DNA of 64,000 bases from Butyrivibrio hungatei (GTDB lineage: Bacteria > Bacillota > Clostridia > Lachnospirales > Lachnospiraceae). The stretch spans positions 1 to 64,000 of the forward strand of contig NZ_FMUR01000012.1 in NCBI RefSeq assembly GCF_900101605.1, in the 5' to 3' direction. The notes under the pieces were generated by a model, which did no database searches, was not told where the DNA came from, and saw nothing but the letters and a program-made list of their open reading frames with translations. Position 1 is the stretch's first letter; each line of letters begins with the position of its first letter. Positions 16,168-25,845 of the stretch are shown here, in pieces. Both the position numbers and the translations under genes were made by a program.

Positions 16168-16707
16168 ATGAGACAGAAAAGAATTACAACAATTATTATG
16201 GCTTCGGCAATGGTGCTTGCACTTATGGGATGCGGAAACGGCTCAGCAGGAGCAATATCGACAGAAATAACGCAGGCAGATCCGTCTTTTGAATATAACG
16301 GAAAGACCGTTTCATTTACGGATGATCCGCAGACTGTTGTGGAGGCTATAAAGTCTGTTGCGGAATTGGCTGATGAAGTAGATGGCGCAGAGTCAAGCGG
16401 AAAAACTTATGATTTCGATAAAAACGGAGAAAACTATAACTTGTCTATATCGACATCTGCTGATGAAGGAAATGAAATTATCGGTTCAATGCTTGTTAAC
16501 GGCGGCGAATTTAAGACTTCAAAAGGAATCGGTATAGGAAGCAAGGCAGAAGAGGTAGAGGCAGCTTATGGCAATCCTAATGAGAGGACTAAGCTTAAAA
16601 AAGAAGAAATATATGCATACAAATGCGACGGTTATAGCTTTAGTTTCACAATAAAAGGCGGTCAGGTAAAAAGCATTTTGTACAGTAACTCAAATTTCCA
16701 CGGATAA
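16168..16707 (+). CDS. Small lipoprotein of unknown function
   Basis: 179 residues. A signal peptide ending in the lipobox LALMGC (Cys 22) implies membrane anchoring. The C-terminal half has KGIGIGSKAEEVEAAYGNP, then a Tyr-rich hydrophobic end (YSFSFTIKGGQVKSILYSN). This pattern is common in small Firmicute lipoproteins with a BLIP/SmpA-like fold, an assignment by resemblance only. AGTGAGGAAAGAG precedes the ATG. It is a single-gene unit closed by a strong terminator. Confidence 0.7.
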   Translation: MRQKRITTIIMASAMVLALMGCGNGSAGAISTEITQADPSFEYNGKTVSFTDDPQTVVEAIKSVAELADEVDGAESSGKTYDFDKNGENYNLSISTSADEGNEIIGSMLVNGGEFKTSKGIGIGSKAEEVEAAYGNPNERTKLKKEEIYAYKCDGYSFSFTIKGGQVKSILYSNSNFHG

Positions 16708-16725
16708 GTGATAATTAGTTGATAT

Positions 16726-16755
16726 GCAGCTACAGAACTCCTGTAGCTGCTTTTT
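16726..16755 (+). terminator. Rho-independent terminator
   Basis: GCAGCTACAG, loop AACTC, CTGTAGCTGC, then TTTTT. A perfect 10-bp stem 19 nt after the lipoprotein stop. Confidence 0.9.
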
Positions 16756-16859
16756 ATATGTAGAAAGTTGAATAGTTTATGCAAATCTGTTACAATGTAC
16801 AACGGACTTTTGCTAAATAAAAGGGGTCAGTATACCCTTTTTTAGGGAGAAATAAAGAG

Positions 16860-19424
16860 ATGAGTATTATTAACAAAATAATAGGAACACATAGTGAGAG
16901 GGAGCTTAAGAGAATCCGTAGCACGGTTGACTCTATAGAGGCTATGAGGCCTATAATGCAGTCTTTGTCAGACGAGGAACTTAGAGGAAAGACTGAAGAA
17001 TTCAAAAAGAGACTTGCCGATGGCGCAACACTTGATGATATCATGCCTGAGGCATATGCGGTAGTTCGTGAAGCCGGTAAGCGAGTGCTTGGAATGGAGC
17101 ACTTCAGAGTACAGCTCATTGGTGGTGTTATCTTGCATCAGGGTCGTATTGCAGAGATGAGAACAGGTGAAGGTAAGACACTTGTTGCCACACTTCCTTC
17201 TTATCTGGATGCACTTGAAGGAAAGGGTGTAAACGTTGTTACAGTAAATGATTACCTTGCAAAGCGTGATGCTGAATGGATGGGTAAGATACATGAATTC
17301 CTCGGACTTACGGTAGGTGTTGTACTTAACAGCATGAATTCTGAGGAGAGAAGAGCTGCTTATGCTTGTGATATTACATATGTTACAAACAATGAGCTCG
17401 GTTTTGATTATCTTCGTGACAACATGGCTATTTATAAAGAGCAGTGCGTTCTTCGCGGACTTAATTACGCGATCATCGATGAGATCGACTCAATTCTTAT
17501 CGACGAAGCAAGAACCCCTCTTATTATTTCAGGTCAGTCTGATAAGTCTACAAAGCTTTACGAAGCATGCGACATTCTTGCAAAGCAGATGACAAGAGGT
17601 GAAGACATGGAAGAACTCTCCAAGATGGATGCCATCATGGGCATTGAGAGAGAAGAAACCGGTGACTTCATCGTAAATGAGAAGGATAAGATCGTTAATC
17701 TTACCGAGCAGGGTGTTGCCAAAGTTGAGAAATTCTTCCACATTGAAAACCTTGCAGATCCCGAGAATCTTGAGATCCAGCACAACATTATCCTTGCTCT
17801 CAGAGCAAATAACTTAATGCAGAGAGATCACGACTATATCGTTCAGAATGACGAAGTTCTTATCGTTGATGAATTCACAGGTCGTGTTATGCCGGGACGT
17901 CGTTATTCAGACGGACTTCACCAGGCAATAGAGGCAAAAGAGCATGTTAAAGTTAAGAGAGAGTCCAAGACTCTTGCAACAATCACATTCCAGAATTTCT
18001 TTAATAAGTTTGAAAAGAAATGTGGTATGACAGGTACTGCTCTTACAGAAGAAAGAGAATTCCGTGATATTTACGGAATGGACGTTATAGAGATCCCTAC
18101 AAATGAGCCTGTTATCCGTAAGGACCTTCAGGATGCAATGTACAAGACCAAGAAAGAAAAGCTTAAGGCTATCTGTGATGCTGTAGAAGAGGCTCACAAG
18201 AAAGGACAGCCTGTTCTTGTTGGTACGATCACAATCGAGGCATCTGAGGAACTCAGCAAGCTCCTTAAAAAGAGAGGAATCCAGCATCAGGTACTTAATG
18301 CGAAGTTCCATGAGATGGAAGCTGAAATCGTCGCTGAGGCAGGTAAGCACGGCGCTGTAACAATCGCTACAAACATGGCCGGCCGTGGTACCGATATTAA
18401 GCTTGATGAAGAAGCAAAGGCAGCAGGCGGACTTAAGATAATCGGAACAGAGAGGCATGAGAGCAGACGTATCGATAATCAGCTCCGCGGACGTTCAGGA
18501 CGTCAGGGAGATCCCGGTGAGTCTAAGTTCTATCTTTCACTTGAAGATAACCTCATGAGACTCTTTGGTTCAGAGAGACTTATTGCTATGTTTAATGCGC
18601 TCAAAATTCCCGATGGTCAGGAAATCGAGCATTCATCACTTTCTAAGGCTATTGAGACCGCACAGAAGAAGATCGAGTCCAACAACTACGGAATCAGAAA
18701 GAATCTTCTTGAGTACGATCAGGTAAACAATGAGCAGAGAGAGATTATTTATGCTGAGCGTAAGAAAGTTCTTAACGGAGAATCAATGAGAGATGCCATC
18801 TACAAGATGATTACAGATATTGTTGAATCGTCTGTTGAGACTGTTGTAGGTGAAGAGACTGATTCGGATAACTGGGATTTCAACGAGCTCAATGAGATCC
18901 TGCTTCCTACAATTCCTCTTAAGAAGATTAACAGAGGACGCATCGACAATCTTACAAAGTCAGGACTTATCCAGCAGCTTAAGGAAGAGGCTGTTAAGCT
19001 CTATGAGGCCAAGGAAGCTGAATTCCCCGAGCCTGAGACAATAAGAGAGATTGAGCGAGTTATTCTTTTGAAAGTGATCGACAGAAAGTGGATGGATCAC
19101 ATTGACGATATGGATCAGCTTCGTCAGGGAATCGGCCTTCAGGCATACGGACAGAGAGATCCTAAGCTTGAGTATAAGCTTGCCGGTTACGAGATGTTCG
19201 ATGATATGACAAAGGGAATCAAGGAAGATGCAGTGAGACTTCTTTTCCATGTTCATATCGAAGAGAAGGTAGAGCGTGAGCAGGTTGCCAAAGTTACAGG
19301 CACAAATAAGGATGATACAGCTCAGAAAGCTCCCGTTAAGAGAGTTGAAGCCAAAGTTTATCCCAATGATCCCTGCCCTTGCGGAAGCGGCAAGAAATAC
19401 AAGAATTGTTGCGGCAGGGTATAA
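16860..19424 (+). CDS. secA: Preprotein translocase ATPase SecA
   Basis: 854 residues, normal length. It drives secretory proteins through SecYEG. Walker [12 protein letters not shown] lies near 100-110, the DEAD-like [20 protein letters not shown] near 208-227, and motifs [10 protein letters not shown] and [13 protein letters not shown] follow. The C-terminal zinc-binding tail ([13 protein letters not shown]) is intact. AGGGAGAAATAAAG precedes the ATG. It is followed at 68 nt by prfB, the usual secA-prfB pairing of Firmicutes. Confidence 0.97.
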   Translation: MSIINKIIGTHSERELKRIRSTVDSIEAMRPIMQSLSDEELRGKTEEFKKRLADGATLDDIMPEAYAVVREAGKRVLGMEHFRVQLIGGVILHQGRIAEMRTGEGKTLVATLPSYLDALEGKGVNVVTVNDYLAKRDAEWMGKIHEFLGLTVGVVLNSMNSEERRAAYACDITYVTNNELGFDYLRDNMAIYKEQCVLRGLNYAIIDEIDSILIDEARTPLIISGQSDKSTKLYEACDILAKQMTRGEDMEELSKMDAIMGIEREETGDFIVNEKDKIVNLTEQGVAKVEKFFHIENLADPENLEIQHNIILALRANNLMQRDHDYIVQNDEVLIVDEFTGRVMPGRRYSDGLHQAIEAKEHVKVKRESKTLATITFQNFFNKFEKKCGMTGTALTEEREFRDIYGMDVIEIPTNEPVIRKDLQDAMYKTKKEKLKAICDAVEEAHKKGQPVLVGTITIEASEELSKLLKKRGIQHQVLNAKFHEMEAEIVAEAGKHGAVTIATNMAGRGTDIKLDEEAKAAGGLKIIGTERHESRRIDNQLRGRSGRQGDPGESKFYLSLEDNLMRLFGSERLIAMFNALKIPDGQEIEHSSLSKAIETAQKKIESNNYGIRKNLLEYDQVNNEQREIIYAERKKVLNGESMRDAIYKMITDIVESSVETVVGEETDSDNWDFNELNEILLPTIPLKKINRGRIDNLTKSGLIQQLKEEAVKLYEAKEAEFPEPETIREIERVILLKVIDRKWMDHIDDMDQLRQGIGLQAYGQRDPKLEYKLAGYEMFDDMTKGIKEDAVRLLFHVHIEEKVEREQVAKVTGTNKDDTAQKAPVKRVEAKVYPNDPCPCGSGKKYKNCCGRV

Positions 19425-19492
19425 GTGATACGTTTTGGCAAAAGAAATACCGAATAATCTAACGTATCGCGAATAGGACATAGGAGAACATA

Positions 19493-20635
19493 ATGGTAAT
19501 ACTTGATCAGATGAAAGTTGAAATTCAGAATCTCAGAGGCACACTTGAAGAAGTGACGGCTTCTCTTGATCTGGATAATAAGAAAAAGATAATAGAAGAG
19601 CTCAGCCGTGAAATGGAGGAGCCCGGATTTTGGGATAACGCAGAGAAGGCAAATAAGAAGACCAAAGATCTTAAGAACATGCAGGATCTTGTTGCGGGAA
19701 TTGATAAGCTCAACAAGCAGTACGGCGATATAATCGACCTTATCGATATGCAGAACGCAGAGGGCGTCGATGATGATGATATGGCTGCAGAGATAAGAGC
19801 AGAGCTTGATGAGTTTGAGAATACTCTTGAGAATATCAGGATCAGCAACCTTCTTAACCAGCCTTATGACAAATATGACGTAATCCTTAGACTTAACGCC
19901 GGCGCAGGCGGTACAGAGGCTTGCGACTGGGCAAGCATGCTCTATCGTATGTATACAAGATGGGCTGAAAGAAAGGGCTTCACAACAGAAGTACTTGACC
20001 TTCTTGATGGAGACGAAGCAGGTATCAAATCTGTTACATTCCAGATTTCGGGAACAAATGCTTACGGACTTCTTAAGTCTGAGCACGGCGTTCACAGACT
20101 TGTACGTATCAGCCCTTTCAATGCGCAGGCTAAGAGACAGACTTCTTTTGTATCATGTGACGTAATGCCTGATATCGAAGAAGACGTTGATATCGAGATC
20201 AATCCCGATGACCTCAGAATTGATACATATCGTTCAAGTGGTGCCGGCGGACAGCATATCAATAAGACATCATCCGCTGTTCGTATCACACATATTCCTA
20301 CAGGTGTTGTAGTTGCCTGTCAGAATGAGCGTTCACAGTTCCAGAACAAGGACAAGGCTATGCAGATGCTCAAAGCAAAACTCTTTATCATGAAACAGGA
20401 GGAAAATCAGGCTAAGCTTGACGGAATCCGTGGAGAGGTAAAAGATAATGCTTGGGGAAGCCAGATACGTTCTTACGTGCTTCAGCCTTATACAATGGTA
20501 AACGACACACGTACAGGCTTTAAGGCATCAAATGCAGACGGTGTGCTTGACGGAGAACTCGATCCTTTCATCAATGCGTACCTTAAGTGGCTCGCAACAG
20601 GTGGAAAGCCGGTTGGAGACACATCTGAGGAGTAA
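19493..20635 (+). CDS. prfB: Peptide chain release factor 2
   Basis: 380 residues in one uninterrupted frame. It recognises UAA and UGA stops. The stop-recognition tripeptide SPF is in VRISPFNAQ near 222, and the catalytic GGQ in SSGAGGQHINKT near 252. Most bacterial prfB genes carry an early in-frame UGA read by +1 frameshifting (CTTTGAC context). Here the equivalent site, after TASLDLDNK near codon 25-32, reads CTTGATCTG, so autoregulatory frameshifting is absent. AGGAGAACATA precedes ATG 19493. Confidence 0.95.
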   Translation: MVILDQMKVEIQNLRGTLEEVTASLDLDNKKKIIEELSREMEEPGFWDNAEKANKKTKDLKNMQDLVAGIDKLNKQYGDIIDLIDMQNAEGVDDDDMAAEIRAELDEFENTLENIRISNLLNQPYDKYDVILRLNAGAGGTEACDWASMLYRMYTRWAERKGFTTEVLDLLDGDEAGIKSVTFQISGTNAYGLLKSEHGVHRLVRISPFNAQAKRQTSFVSCDVMPDIEEDVDIEINPDDLRIDTYRSSGAGGQHINKTSSAVRITHIPTGVVVACQNERSQFQNKDKAMQMLKAKLFIMKQEENQAKLDGIRGEVKDNAWGSQIRSYVLQPYTMVNDTRTGFKASNADGVLDGELDPFINAYLKWLATGGKPVGDTSEE

Positions 20636-20658
20636 GAATTTACACATCTATAGAATAC

Positions 20659-20791
20659 AAAATCATAGTATATAAGAGTTTCAGGGACGCTTTCGCTCCC
20701 CTCGCTTCGTAGCGGTACTAATGCCACAAAAGACGTGGCATAAGTACCGACGAGCTCAGAGGCCCATTCAACTCTTATATACTATGATTTT
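20659..20791. repeat. Composite palindrome 1 (perfect 22-bp outer stem)
   Basis: 20659-20680 and 20770-20791 are perfect 22-bp inverted repeats (AAAATCATAG.../...CTATGATTTT). Inside lie a GGGACGC/GCTCCC stem and GGTACTAATGCCAC paired with GTGGCATAAGTACC (one mismatch), the latter enclosed by CTCG/CGAG. It begins 23 nt after the prfB stop, between convergent genes, and may act partly as a terminator. 20792-21028 shows nothing further. Confidence 0.85.
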
Positions 20792-21028
20792 TTACGTTGT
20801 AGAAGAGGGAAATATTACATCCTCTATGACGCTTAAGGAGTGTATCCGTTAGATAATACTGTGGGAATCTGAATTTACTGCAGACTTTTTGGGAATATTA
20901 TAGGAAGAAATATAGAAAACCATATTAGCTAAGGATTTAGTGGTAAAGTGATGCAAGAATATATTTTTAAGTGTTGTGAAATGAATAAATGATCTGGTAT
21001 GTAGTTAAGTACAGTGTGAGAATATGCA

Positions 21029-21192
21029 GTAACCAAACAGGCAGATGTATATAATCTTTTGCGAATTTGTGCTACGGAAATGAGACCAAGTAATCGTGAG
21101 TGCCATTGCACGAATCGATTACTGTTTTGGGCTCATTGGAGTGTTTAGCACAACCTGAGCAAAAGATTATATACATCTGCCTGTTTGGTTAC
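21029..21192. repeat. Composite palindrome 2 (perfect 34-bp outer stem)
   Basis: 21029-21062 and 21159-21192 are perfect 34-bp inverted repeats (GTAACCAAACAGG.../...CCTGTTTGGTTAC). The 96-nt interior holds nested stems: GTGCTA/TAGCAC, AATGAG/CTCATT, TAATCG/CGATTA and GTGC/GCAC. It ends 12 nt from the 3' end of the minus-strand cyclase gene. No reading frame is seen. Confidence 0.85.
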
Positions 21193-21204
21193 GTCACATC
21201 TTCA

Positions 21205-22287
21205 CTACACCACAACCACACTGTTGCGGCCTGAATCTTTGGCTTTGGTAAGTGCGTGATTTACGTTCTGGATTGTTTTGGAGAAGTCGCCGGTGTATTT
21301 GGAGACGCCGACTGATATTGTAAACGGAACGGGTGAATCTTCCGCTTTTTCTACGTCTTGTCTGAACTGCTCCATGCGGGCGCAGGCATTGTTTATATCA
21401 CACTTTTTAAAAATCACGATGAACTCTTCGCCGCCGAAGCGTATAACGTAGTCGTCCGAATGAGTTTCTTTTGAAAGTTTCTGTCCTATGTAAAGGAGAG
21501 TCAGATCACCTGTGTAGTGACCGTGTTCGTCGTTTATCTTTTTAAAATTGTCTATGTCGAGCATTGCGATCGCAATGGGTTCTTCCATGTTCATAAGAGC
21601 ATTTTTGGTAACTATTTTTTCCAAAAGATGTCTGTTGTAAACCTGAGTCAGAGGGTCTGTGATCATTGCAAGTTCAAGTTTTTGGCTTAGCCTGTAATGG
21701 TCAAGATATAAGAATGTCAGGATAACGTGAGAGAAGATGACTGCAAGACCACATGGGATTATAAGTATCATAATGATTGGAAAATTCTCATAGCGTATGA
21801 TGAAATGCGATATCAGAATCTCGAGGAAGAAAATGATATATGAAACGGTTATTTCCCTAATCCTTGCAACAAAGCCGGCAATAAGAAAGATGAGATTCAT
21901 TATCAGGAAAAATTCACTTGCAAGAGTCTTATGCCCCAGAAAGTGTGCTGCGCATATTGTGGTGACAATTATGGAATGAACAAGGAAATAGTCCGCTGTT
22001 ACTATGGCAGCCCTGCTGTGTGAGAAATGAAGGACTATAAGAAACAACAAAAGAATACCCAATACCGTGAGTCTTGGTATGAGCGTGGGGATAATACTGC
22101 CGTTAAGCATATAATCCGGAACTATGTAAAAGACTGAAAGAATAGTTCCGACTACCAGGCATACCCATACATATTCCTGGTAGTAGTCGCACTTTGACTG
22201 ATAGAAGTCCGCTAAATCGTCTTTGGTCATAGTGCGATAGTCTTTGTATCGATTGATTGACGTTTTGACGTTTGCGAATATTCTCAT
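21205..22287 (-). CDS. Membrane-bound diguanylate cyclase (GGDEF)
   Basis: 360 residues. About six hydrophobic segments (30-200) are followed by a GGDEF domain (about 205-360) with DPLTQVYNRH, NDEHGHYTGD and the active-site RFGGEEF. GGEEF is an active variant, so synthesis of cyclic di-GMP is expected. No RxxD inhibitory site lies just before it. Two ATGs compete: AGGAG at 22296-22300 is 2 nt from ATG 22293 but 8 nt from ATG 22287, so 22287 is chosen. The N-terminal half resembles a sensor of unknown ligand. No EAL domain is seen in the window. Confidence 0.88.
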   Translation of the reverse strand: MRIFANVKTSINRYKDYRTMTKDDLADFYQSKCDYYQEYVWVCLVVGTILSVFYIVPDYMLNGSIIPTLIPRLTVLGILLLFLIVLHFSHSRAAIVTADYFLVHSIIVTTICAAHFLGHKTLASEFFLIMNLIFLIAGFVARIREITVSYIIFFLEILISHFIIRYENFPIIMILIIPCGLAVIFSHVILTFLYLDHYRLSQKLELAMITDPLTQVYNRHLLEKIVTKNALMNMEEPIAIAMLDIDNFKKINDEHGHYTGDLTLLYIGQKLSKETHSDDYVIRFGGEEFIVIFKKCDINNACARMEQFRQDVEKAEDSPVPFTISVGVSKYTGDFSKTIQNVNHALTKAKDSGRNSVVVV

Positions 22288-22382
22288 TTTCATATCTCCT
22301 AATTCAATTTTACTAGGAAATTGTTCAGAGATAAAGAAAAAAATTAAATTTTTATAAAAATTGATGATATTTTAAAGGTACA

Positions 22383-23489
22383 TTAGAAAATCGGCTGTAC
22401 ATCTGCGATTTCGTTGTCTTCAACTTTGAAAGACCAGACAGAATGATCTTTAAGGCGGTGTTCTGTAAGAAAATATGTATCACCTACTGAAGAAATATAG
22501 TATGGAGTGCCTCCTCCGATAAAATATTTTGAGTAGATATCTTCATATTCACCTGCGGCAAGATCGTTAAGAGACTTGGTGCGCACGATAGTCGCAACAT
22601 CCTGATTGCCGGTCTTGTCTGTTGAAACAGAGATGTAGTAGAAGTCCTGTATTTTGGTTATCTGAACCATTCCTGCAAGCTCGTCGGGAACGGCGTAAAT
22701 CTGCTTAACCTCAAATGTTGCAAGATCGCATTGAAGAATGGTTGCCTCGGCTCCTTCTTCTGAGACGCCCGATACAAGGTAGATATCGCCGTCTATTACA
22801 GAAAATGAGCGGATGTAGATACCGTCAAGGGAATCAATCTTTCTTTTATCCGTCAGATAAACTCTGCCTGTGGATGAGTCGGTCCTAAAGCAAAAGAGCT
22901 CACCCGTCATTGAACTCCACACATAAAATGTATCCGTAGCTTCGTCGTAAACTGTGTAGTGCGGGCGTATTCCTATGTCGTAGAAGCTCTGGGTGTGAAT
23001 GAATTTACCGTCTACTTTTTCAAAGATAAGAATTCTGTTATTGTCAGTATCGTCGATCATGTAGACTTTTCCGTCACTTGCAATCGTATGAGGCCTTGTG
23101 GCATCGGATGTCATTATATTCCACTCGTTGAGAGGTGTTTCGAGCGAATCCGAATAGATCACCCTGTTGTGGTAACAATCAACAATAAACCATGTGTCAT
23201 CGATGTTCGTTAAGTATGTCGGAACGCTTAGTTTTGAATCGTAATTTTTTCCGGGAGTATATTCGGATGCAGCGGCGATTGGATCTTCGCCGTCACATGT
23301 AAGAGAGGATTCTTCGATGAAACTTTCGCTGTTATAGGGAGTAGGCGCGGGCACAGGATTTTCCAATGCTTTTTGCGCGCTTACTTCTGTGGATTCTGTT
23401 GGTTTTGAACAGCCAAAAGACGTCGGCATAACTGCAAATACCAGAATAAATATATAGATTATTTTTTTGCAAAAACTTTTTTGTATCAT
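22383..23489 (-). CDS. Lipoprotein with propeller-like repeats
   Basis: 368 residues from ATG 23489; an in-frame TTG at 23504 lies upstream of GGAAGGA and is rejected. The lipoprotein signal ends in TSFGC. The mature part has several blade-like repeats ending in (D/S)xxxNR(V/I)(L/I)(I/Y), for example YHNRVIYSD and DTDNNRILIFEK. This suggests an NHL/six-bladed beta-propeller fold exposed outside the membrane. Its ligand is unknown. A TTGACT / GATAAT-like promoter with a long 19-bp spacer may lie at 23538-23568 on the minus strand. Confidence 0.7.
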   Translation of the reverse strand: MIQKSFCKKIIYIFILVFAVMPTSFGCSKPTESTEVSAQKALENPVPAPTPYNSESFIEESSLTCDGEDPIAAASEYTPGKNYDSKLSVPTYLTNIDDTWFIVDCYHNRVIYSDSLETPLNEWNIMTSDATRPHTIASDGKVYMIDDTDNNRILIFEKVDGKFIHTQSFYDIGIRPHYTVYDEATDTFYVWSSMTGELFCFRTDSSTGRVYLTDKRKIDSLDGIYIRSFSVIDGDIYLVSGVSEEGAEATILQCDLATFEVKQIYAVPDELAGMVQITKIQDFYYISVSTDKTGNQDVATIVRTKSLNDLAAGEYEDIYSKYFIGGGTPYYISSVGDTYFLTEHRLKDHSVWSFKVEDNEIADVQPIF

Positions 23490-23715
23490 CGATCCTTCCA
23501 CCAAATCCGCTGTGCCGGAACGGTGACGGTCGGATAAATTATCTGCGAAATAATTGATCTAAAGTCAACATACCTGCATGCAGCCATTAACTTAAATTGT
23601 ACATTAATACACTTTTGCGGGCAATAAAATATAGAAAGACATATGTTTTTAAGGTAAAATTATTAAGTGGAGCAAGAGGTATCTTTTTAAAAGGGGATAA
23701 AAAGCGGAGGAGAAT

Positions 23716-24738
23716 ATGATAACAGTCAGTCTTTGCATGATAGTTAAGAATGAAGAAGAGAATCTTGGGAAATGCCTTAAGAGCCTTCAGGGAATTGTTG
23801 ACGAGATGATTGTTGTGGATACAGGCTCCGAGGATAGGACCGTTGATATTGCCAAAGAGTTCGGCGCAAAGGTTTATGATTTTAAGTGGACGGGAGATTT
23901 CAGCGAGGCCAGAAATTATTCTTTTTCACTTGCAACTTGCGATTACATTTATTCTGCGGATGCAGATGAGGAGCTCGATGAGGACAACAGGCAGAGGTTC
24001 ATCAGGCTAAAGAAAGATATTGAAGAACTTGATATAGATATTGTTCAGATGTATTATTGCAATCAGTTGTCATTTCGGACGGTCTACAATTATGACAGGG
24101 AACTTCGTCCGAAGCTCTTTAAGAGAGTGCGGAATTTCAGGTGGGAGGATCCAATCCACGAGCAGGTGGTCATCGATCCCGTTATCTGTAACAGCGAGGT
24201 TGAGATAATACATCGGCCAAAAGAAAACCATGCGGAGCGCGACCTTTCTTCGTTCAGGAAGGCTGTTGCCGGCGGAAGACGCATCTCCAAAAGGCTTCAC
24301 GGAATGTACGCCAGAGAGCTTTTTATGGCGGGAAAAGATGAAGATTTTATTTTGGCAAAAGATTTTTTTGCGGAAGCTGTAAAAGACAGTACGAGAAGCG
24401 TTGATGAAATAAAGGAGGCGAGCTGCGTACTTGCGCATGTGGCCGTTCTTCAAAAAGACGCCGAAGCGCTTCTTAAGTATTCGCTTAAGGATGCCGCAAC
24501 CGAGATGTGCAGTGAGATGTGCTGCGAACTCGGAGAGTATTATTACGGAAAAGAGGACTATGACGAAGCTATAGTCTGGTTCTACAACGCGGCGTATGAG
24601 TGCGCGAGCATAATTGATATCAAGACCGGCAAGGAAATTCCGAGACTTGCGCTTGCAAAGTGCTACAAGGCGCTTGGCAACGAAGAACAGGCAGCGGATT
24701 ATGAAAAGGAAGCTGCCGAGATAGAGAAAGGTGAATGA
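23716..24738 (+). CDS. GT2 family glycosyltransferase with C-terminal TPR-like helices
   Basis: 340 residues. The N-terminal GT-A fold opens with SLCMIVKNEEENLGKCL, then VVDTGSEDRT and the metal/nucleotide motif SADADEE near 77-84. Residues about 190-340 are helical repeats (ELGEYYYGKEDYDEAIVWF). This architecture is common in glycosyltransferases of surface glycan or glycopeptide loci. GGAGG lies 6 nt before the ATG. The stop overlaps the next gene by 4 nt, beginning the dideoxysugar operon. Confidence 0.88.
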   Translation: MITVSLCMIVKNEEENLGKCLKSLQGIVDEMIVVDTGSEDRTVDIAKEFGAKVYDFKWTGDFSEARNYSFSLATCDYIYSADADEELDEDNRQRFIRLKKDIEELDIDIVQMYYCNQLSFRTVYNYDRELRPKLFKRVRNFRWEDPIHEQVVIDPVICNSEVEIIHRPKENHAERDLSSFRKAVAGGRRISKRLHGMYARELFMAGKDEDFILAKDFFAEAVKDSTRSVDEIKEASCVLAHVAVLQKDAEALLKYSLKDAATEMCSEMCCELGEYYYGKEDYDEAIVWFYNAAYECASIIDIKTGKEIPRLALAKCYKALGNEEQAADYEKEAAEIEKGE

Positions 24739-25829
24739 TGTTAGATTTTTACAAAGGGAAAAGAGTGCTTATAACGGGCCATACGGGATTTAAGGGAAGT
24801 TGGCTTTCCAAGATCATGATAATGGCGGGAGCCGATGTTTACGGATATTCTCTTGCGCCTTTAGAGGGAAAAGAGAACCTGTATGATATCTCAGGTATTG
24901 CAAATGAGATGGATTCACATATCGGCGATATCAGAAATTATGAGGAGCTTAAGGAATATTTTGAAAAGGCAAAGCCTGAGATCGTTTTTCATCTTGCGGC
25001 GCAGCCTATTGTAAGGGATTCATACAAGGATCCTCGTTATACCTATGAGACAAACGTCATGGGAACTGTAAATGTGTGCGAATGTGTGAGAAATTGCCCG
25101 AGTGTTAAGTCTTTTTTGAATGTGACAACGGATAAAGTATACGAGAACAATGAGTGGGTATGGGGCTACCGCGAGGATGAGAAGCTGGACGGATTCGATC
25201 CCTATTCAAACAGTAAGTCGTGTTCCGAACTCGTGACACATTCTTATATAAATTCTTTTTTTAATGAGCTTGGAATTGCCGTTTCTACAGCGAGAGCAGG
25301 AAATGTCATAGGAGGCGGCGATTTTGCCAATGACAGACTTATTCCTGATTGCGTGAGAGCTGCGCAGAAGGGCGATGATATAGTTCTTAGAAATCCCGAT
25401 TCGACAAGACCGTTCCAGCATGTGCTTGAGGCGCTCTCTGCATATATATTGCTGGCGCAGAAGCAGTATGAGGATAAGGCTTATGCGGGATATTACAATG
25501 TCGGACCAAATGACGATGACGCGGTGACTGCGGGAAGACTTGCGGAGGCTTTTGTCAACTCATGGAACAGGCTTGCGGCCGAAAATGCAGGAAATGAGAA
25601 TTTTAAGGGGCATGAAATAAAGATCGTGATAAGGCCGGATGGCGGTCCTCACGAGGCGAATTTCTTAAAACTTGACTGTTCCAAGATAAAGAGTAGACTT
25701 AAGTGGTCGCCGAAATGGAATATTGACGACGCGGTGGCAAAGACCGCAGAGTGGACTTGTGCATATTTTAAGGGCGAAGCCGTAAAATGCATGATGGATC
25801 AGATAAACGAGTATTATAAACAGGTATAG
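24735..25829 (+). CDS. rfbG: CDP-glucose 4,6-dehydratase
   Basis: 364 residues. Extended SDR with NAD-binding TGHTGFKGSW near 14-23, VTTDKVYEN (catalytic Thr) and the YSNSK catalytic pair near 156-160. SFLNVTTDKVYEN and RDSYKDPRYTYE are characteristic of the CDP-glucose enzyme. It converts CDP-glucose to CDP-4-keto-6-deoxyglucose. The start overlaps the preceding glycosyltransferase stop (ATGA). The glucose-1-phosphate cytidylyltransferase that makes its substrate is not in this window. Confidence 0.92.
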   Translation: MMLDFYKGKRVLITGHTGFKGSWLSKIMIMAGADVYGYSLAPLEGKENLYDISGIANEMDSHIGDIRNYEELKEYFEKAKPEIVFHLAAQPIVRDSYKDPRYTYETNVMGTVNVCECVRNCPSVKSFLNVTTDKVYENNEWVWGYREDEKLDGFDPYSNSKSCSELVTHSYINSFFNELGIAVSTARAGNVIGGGDFANDRLIPDCVRAAQKGDDIVLRNPDSTRPFQHVLEALSAYILLAQKQYEDKAYAGYYNVGPNDDDAVTAGRLAEAFVNSWNRLAAENAGNENFKGHEIKIVIRPDGGPHEANFLKLDCSKIKSRLKWSPKWNIDDAVAKTAEWTCAYFKGEAVKCMMDQINEYYKQV

Positions 25830-25845
25830 GAGAAAAGAGTAAGAG

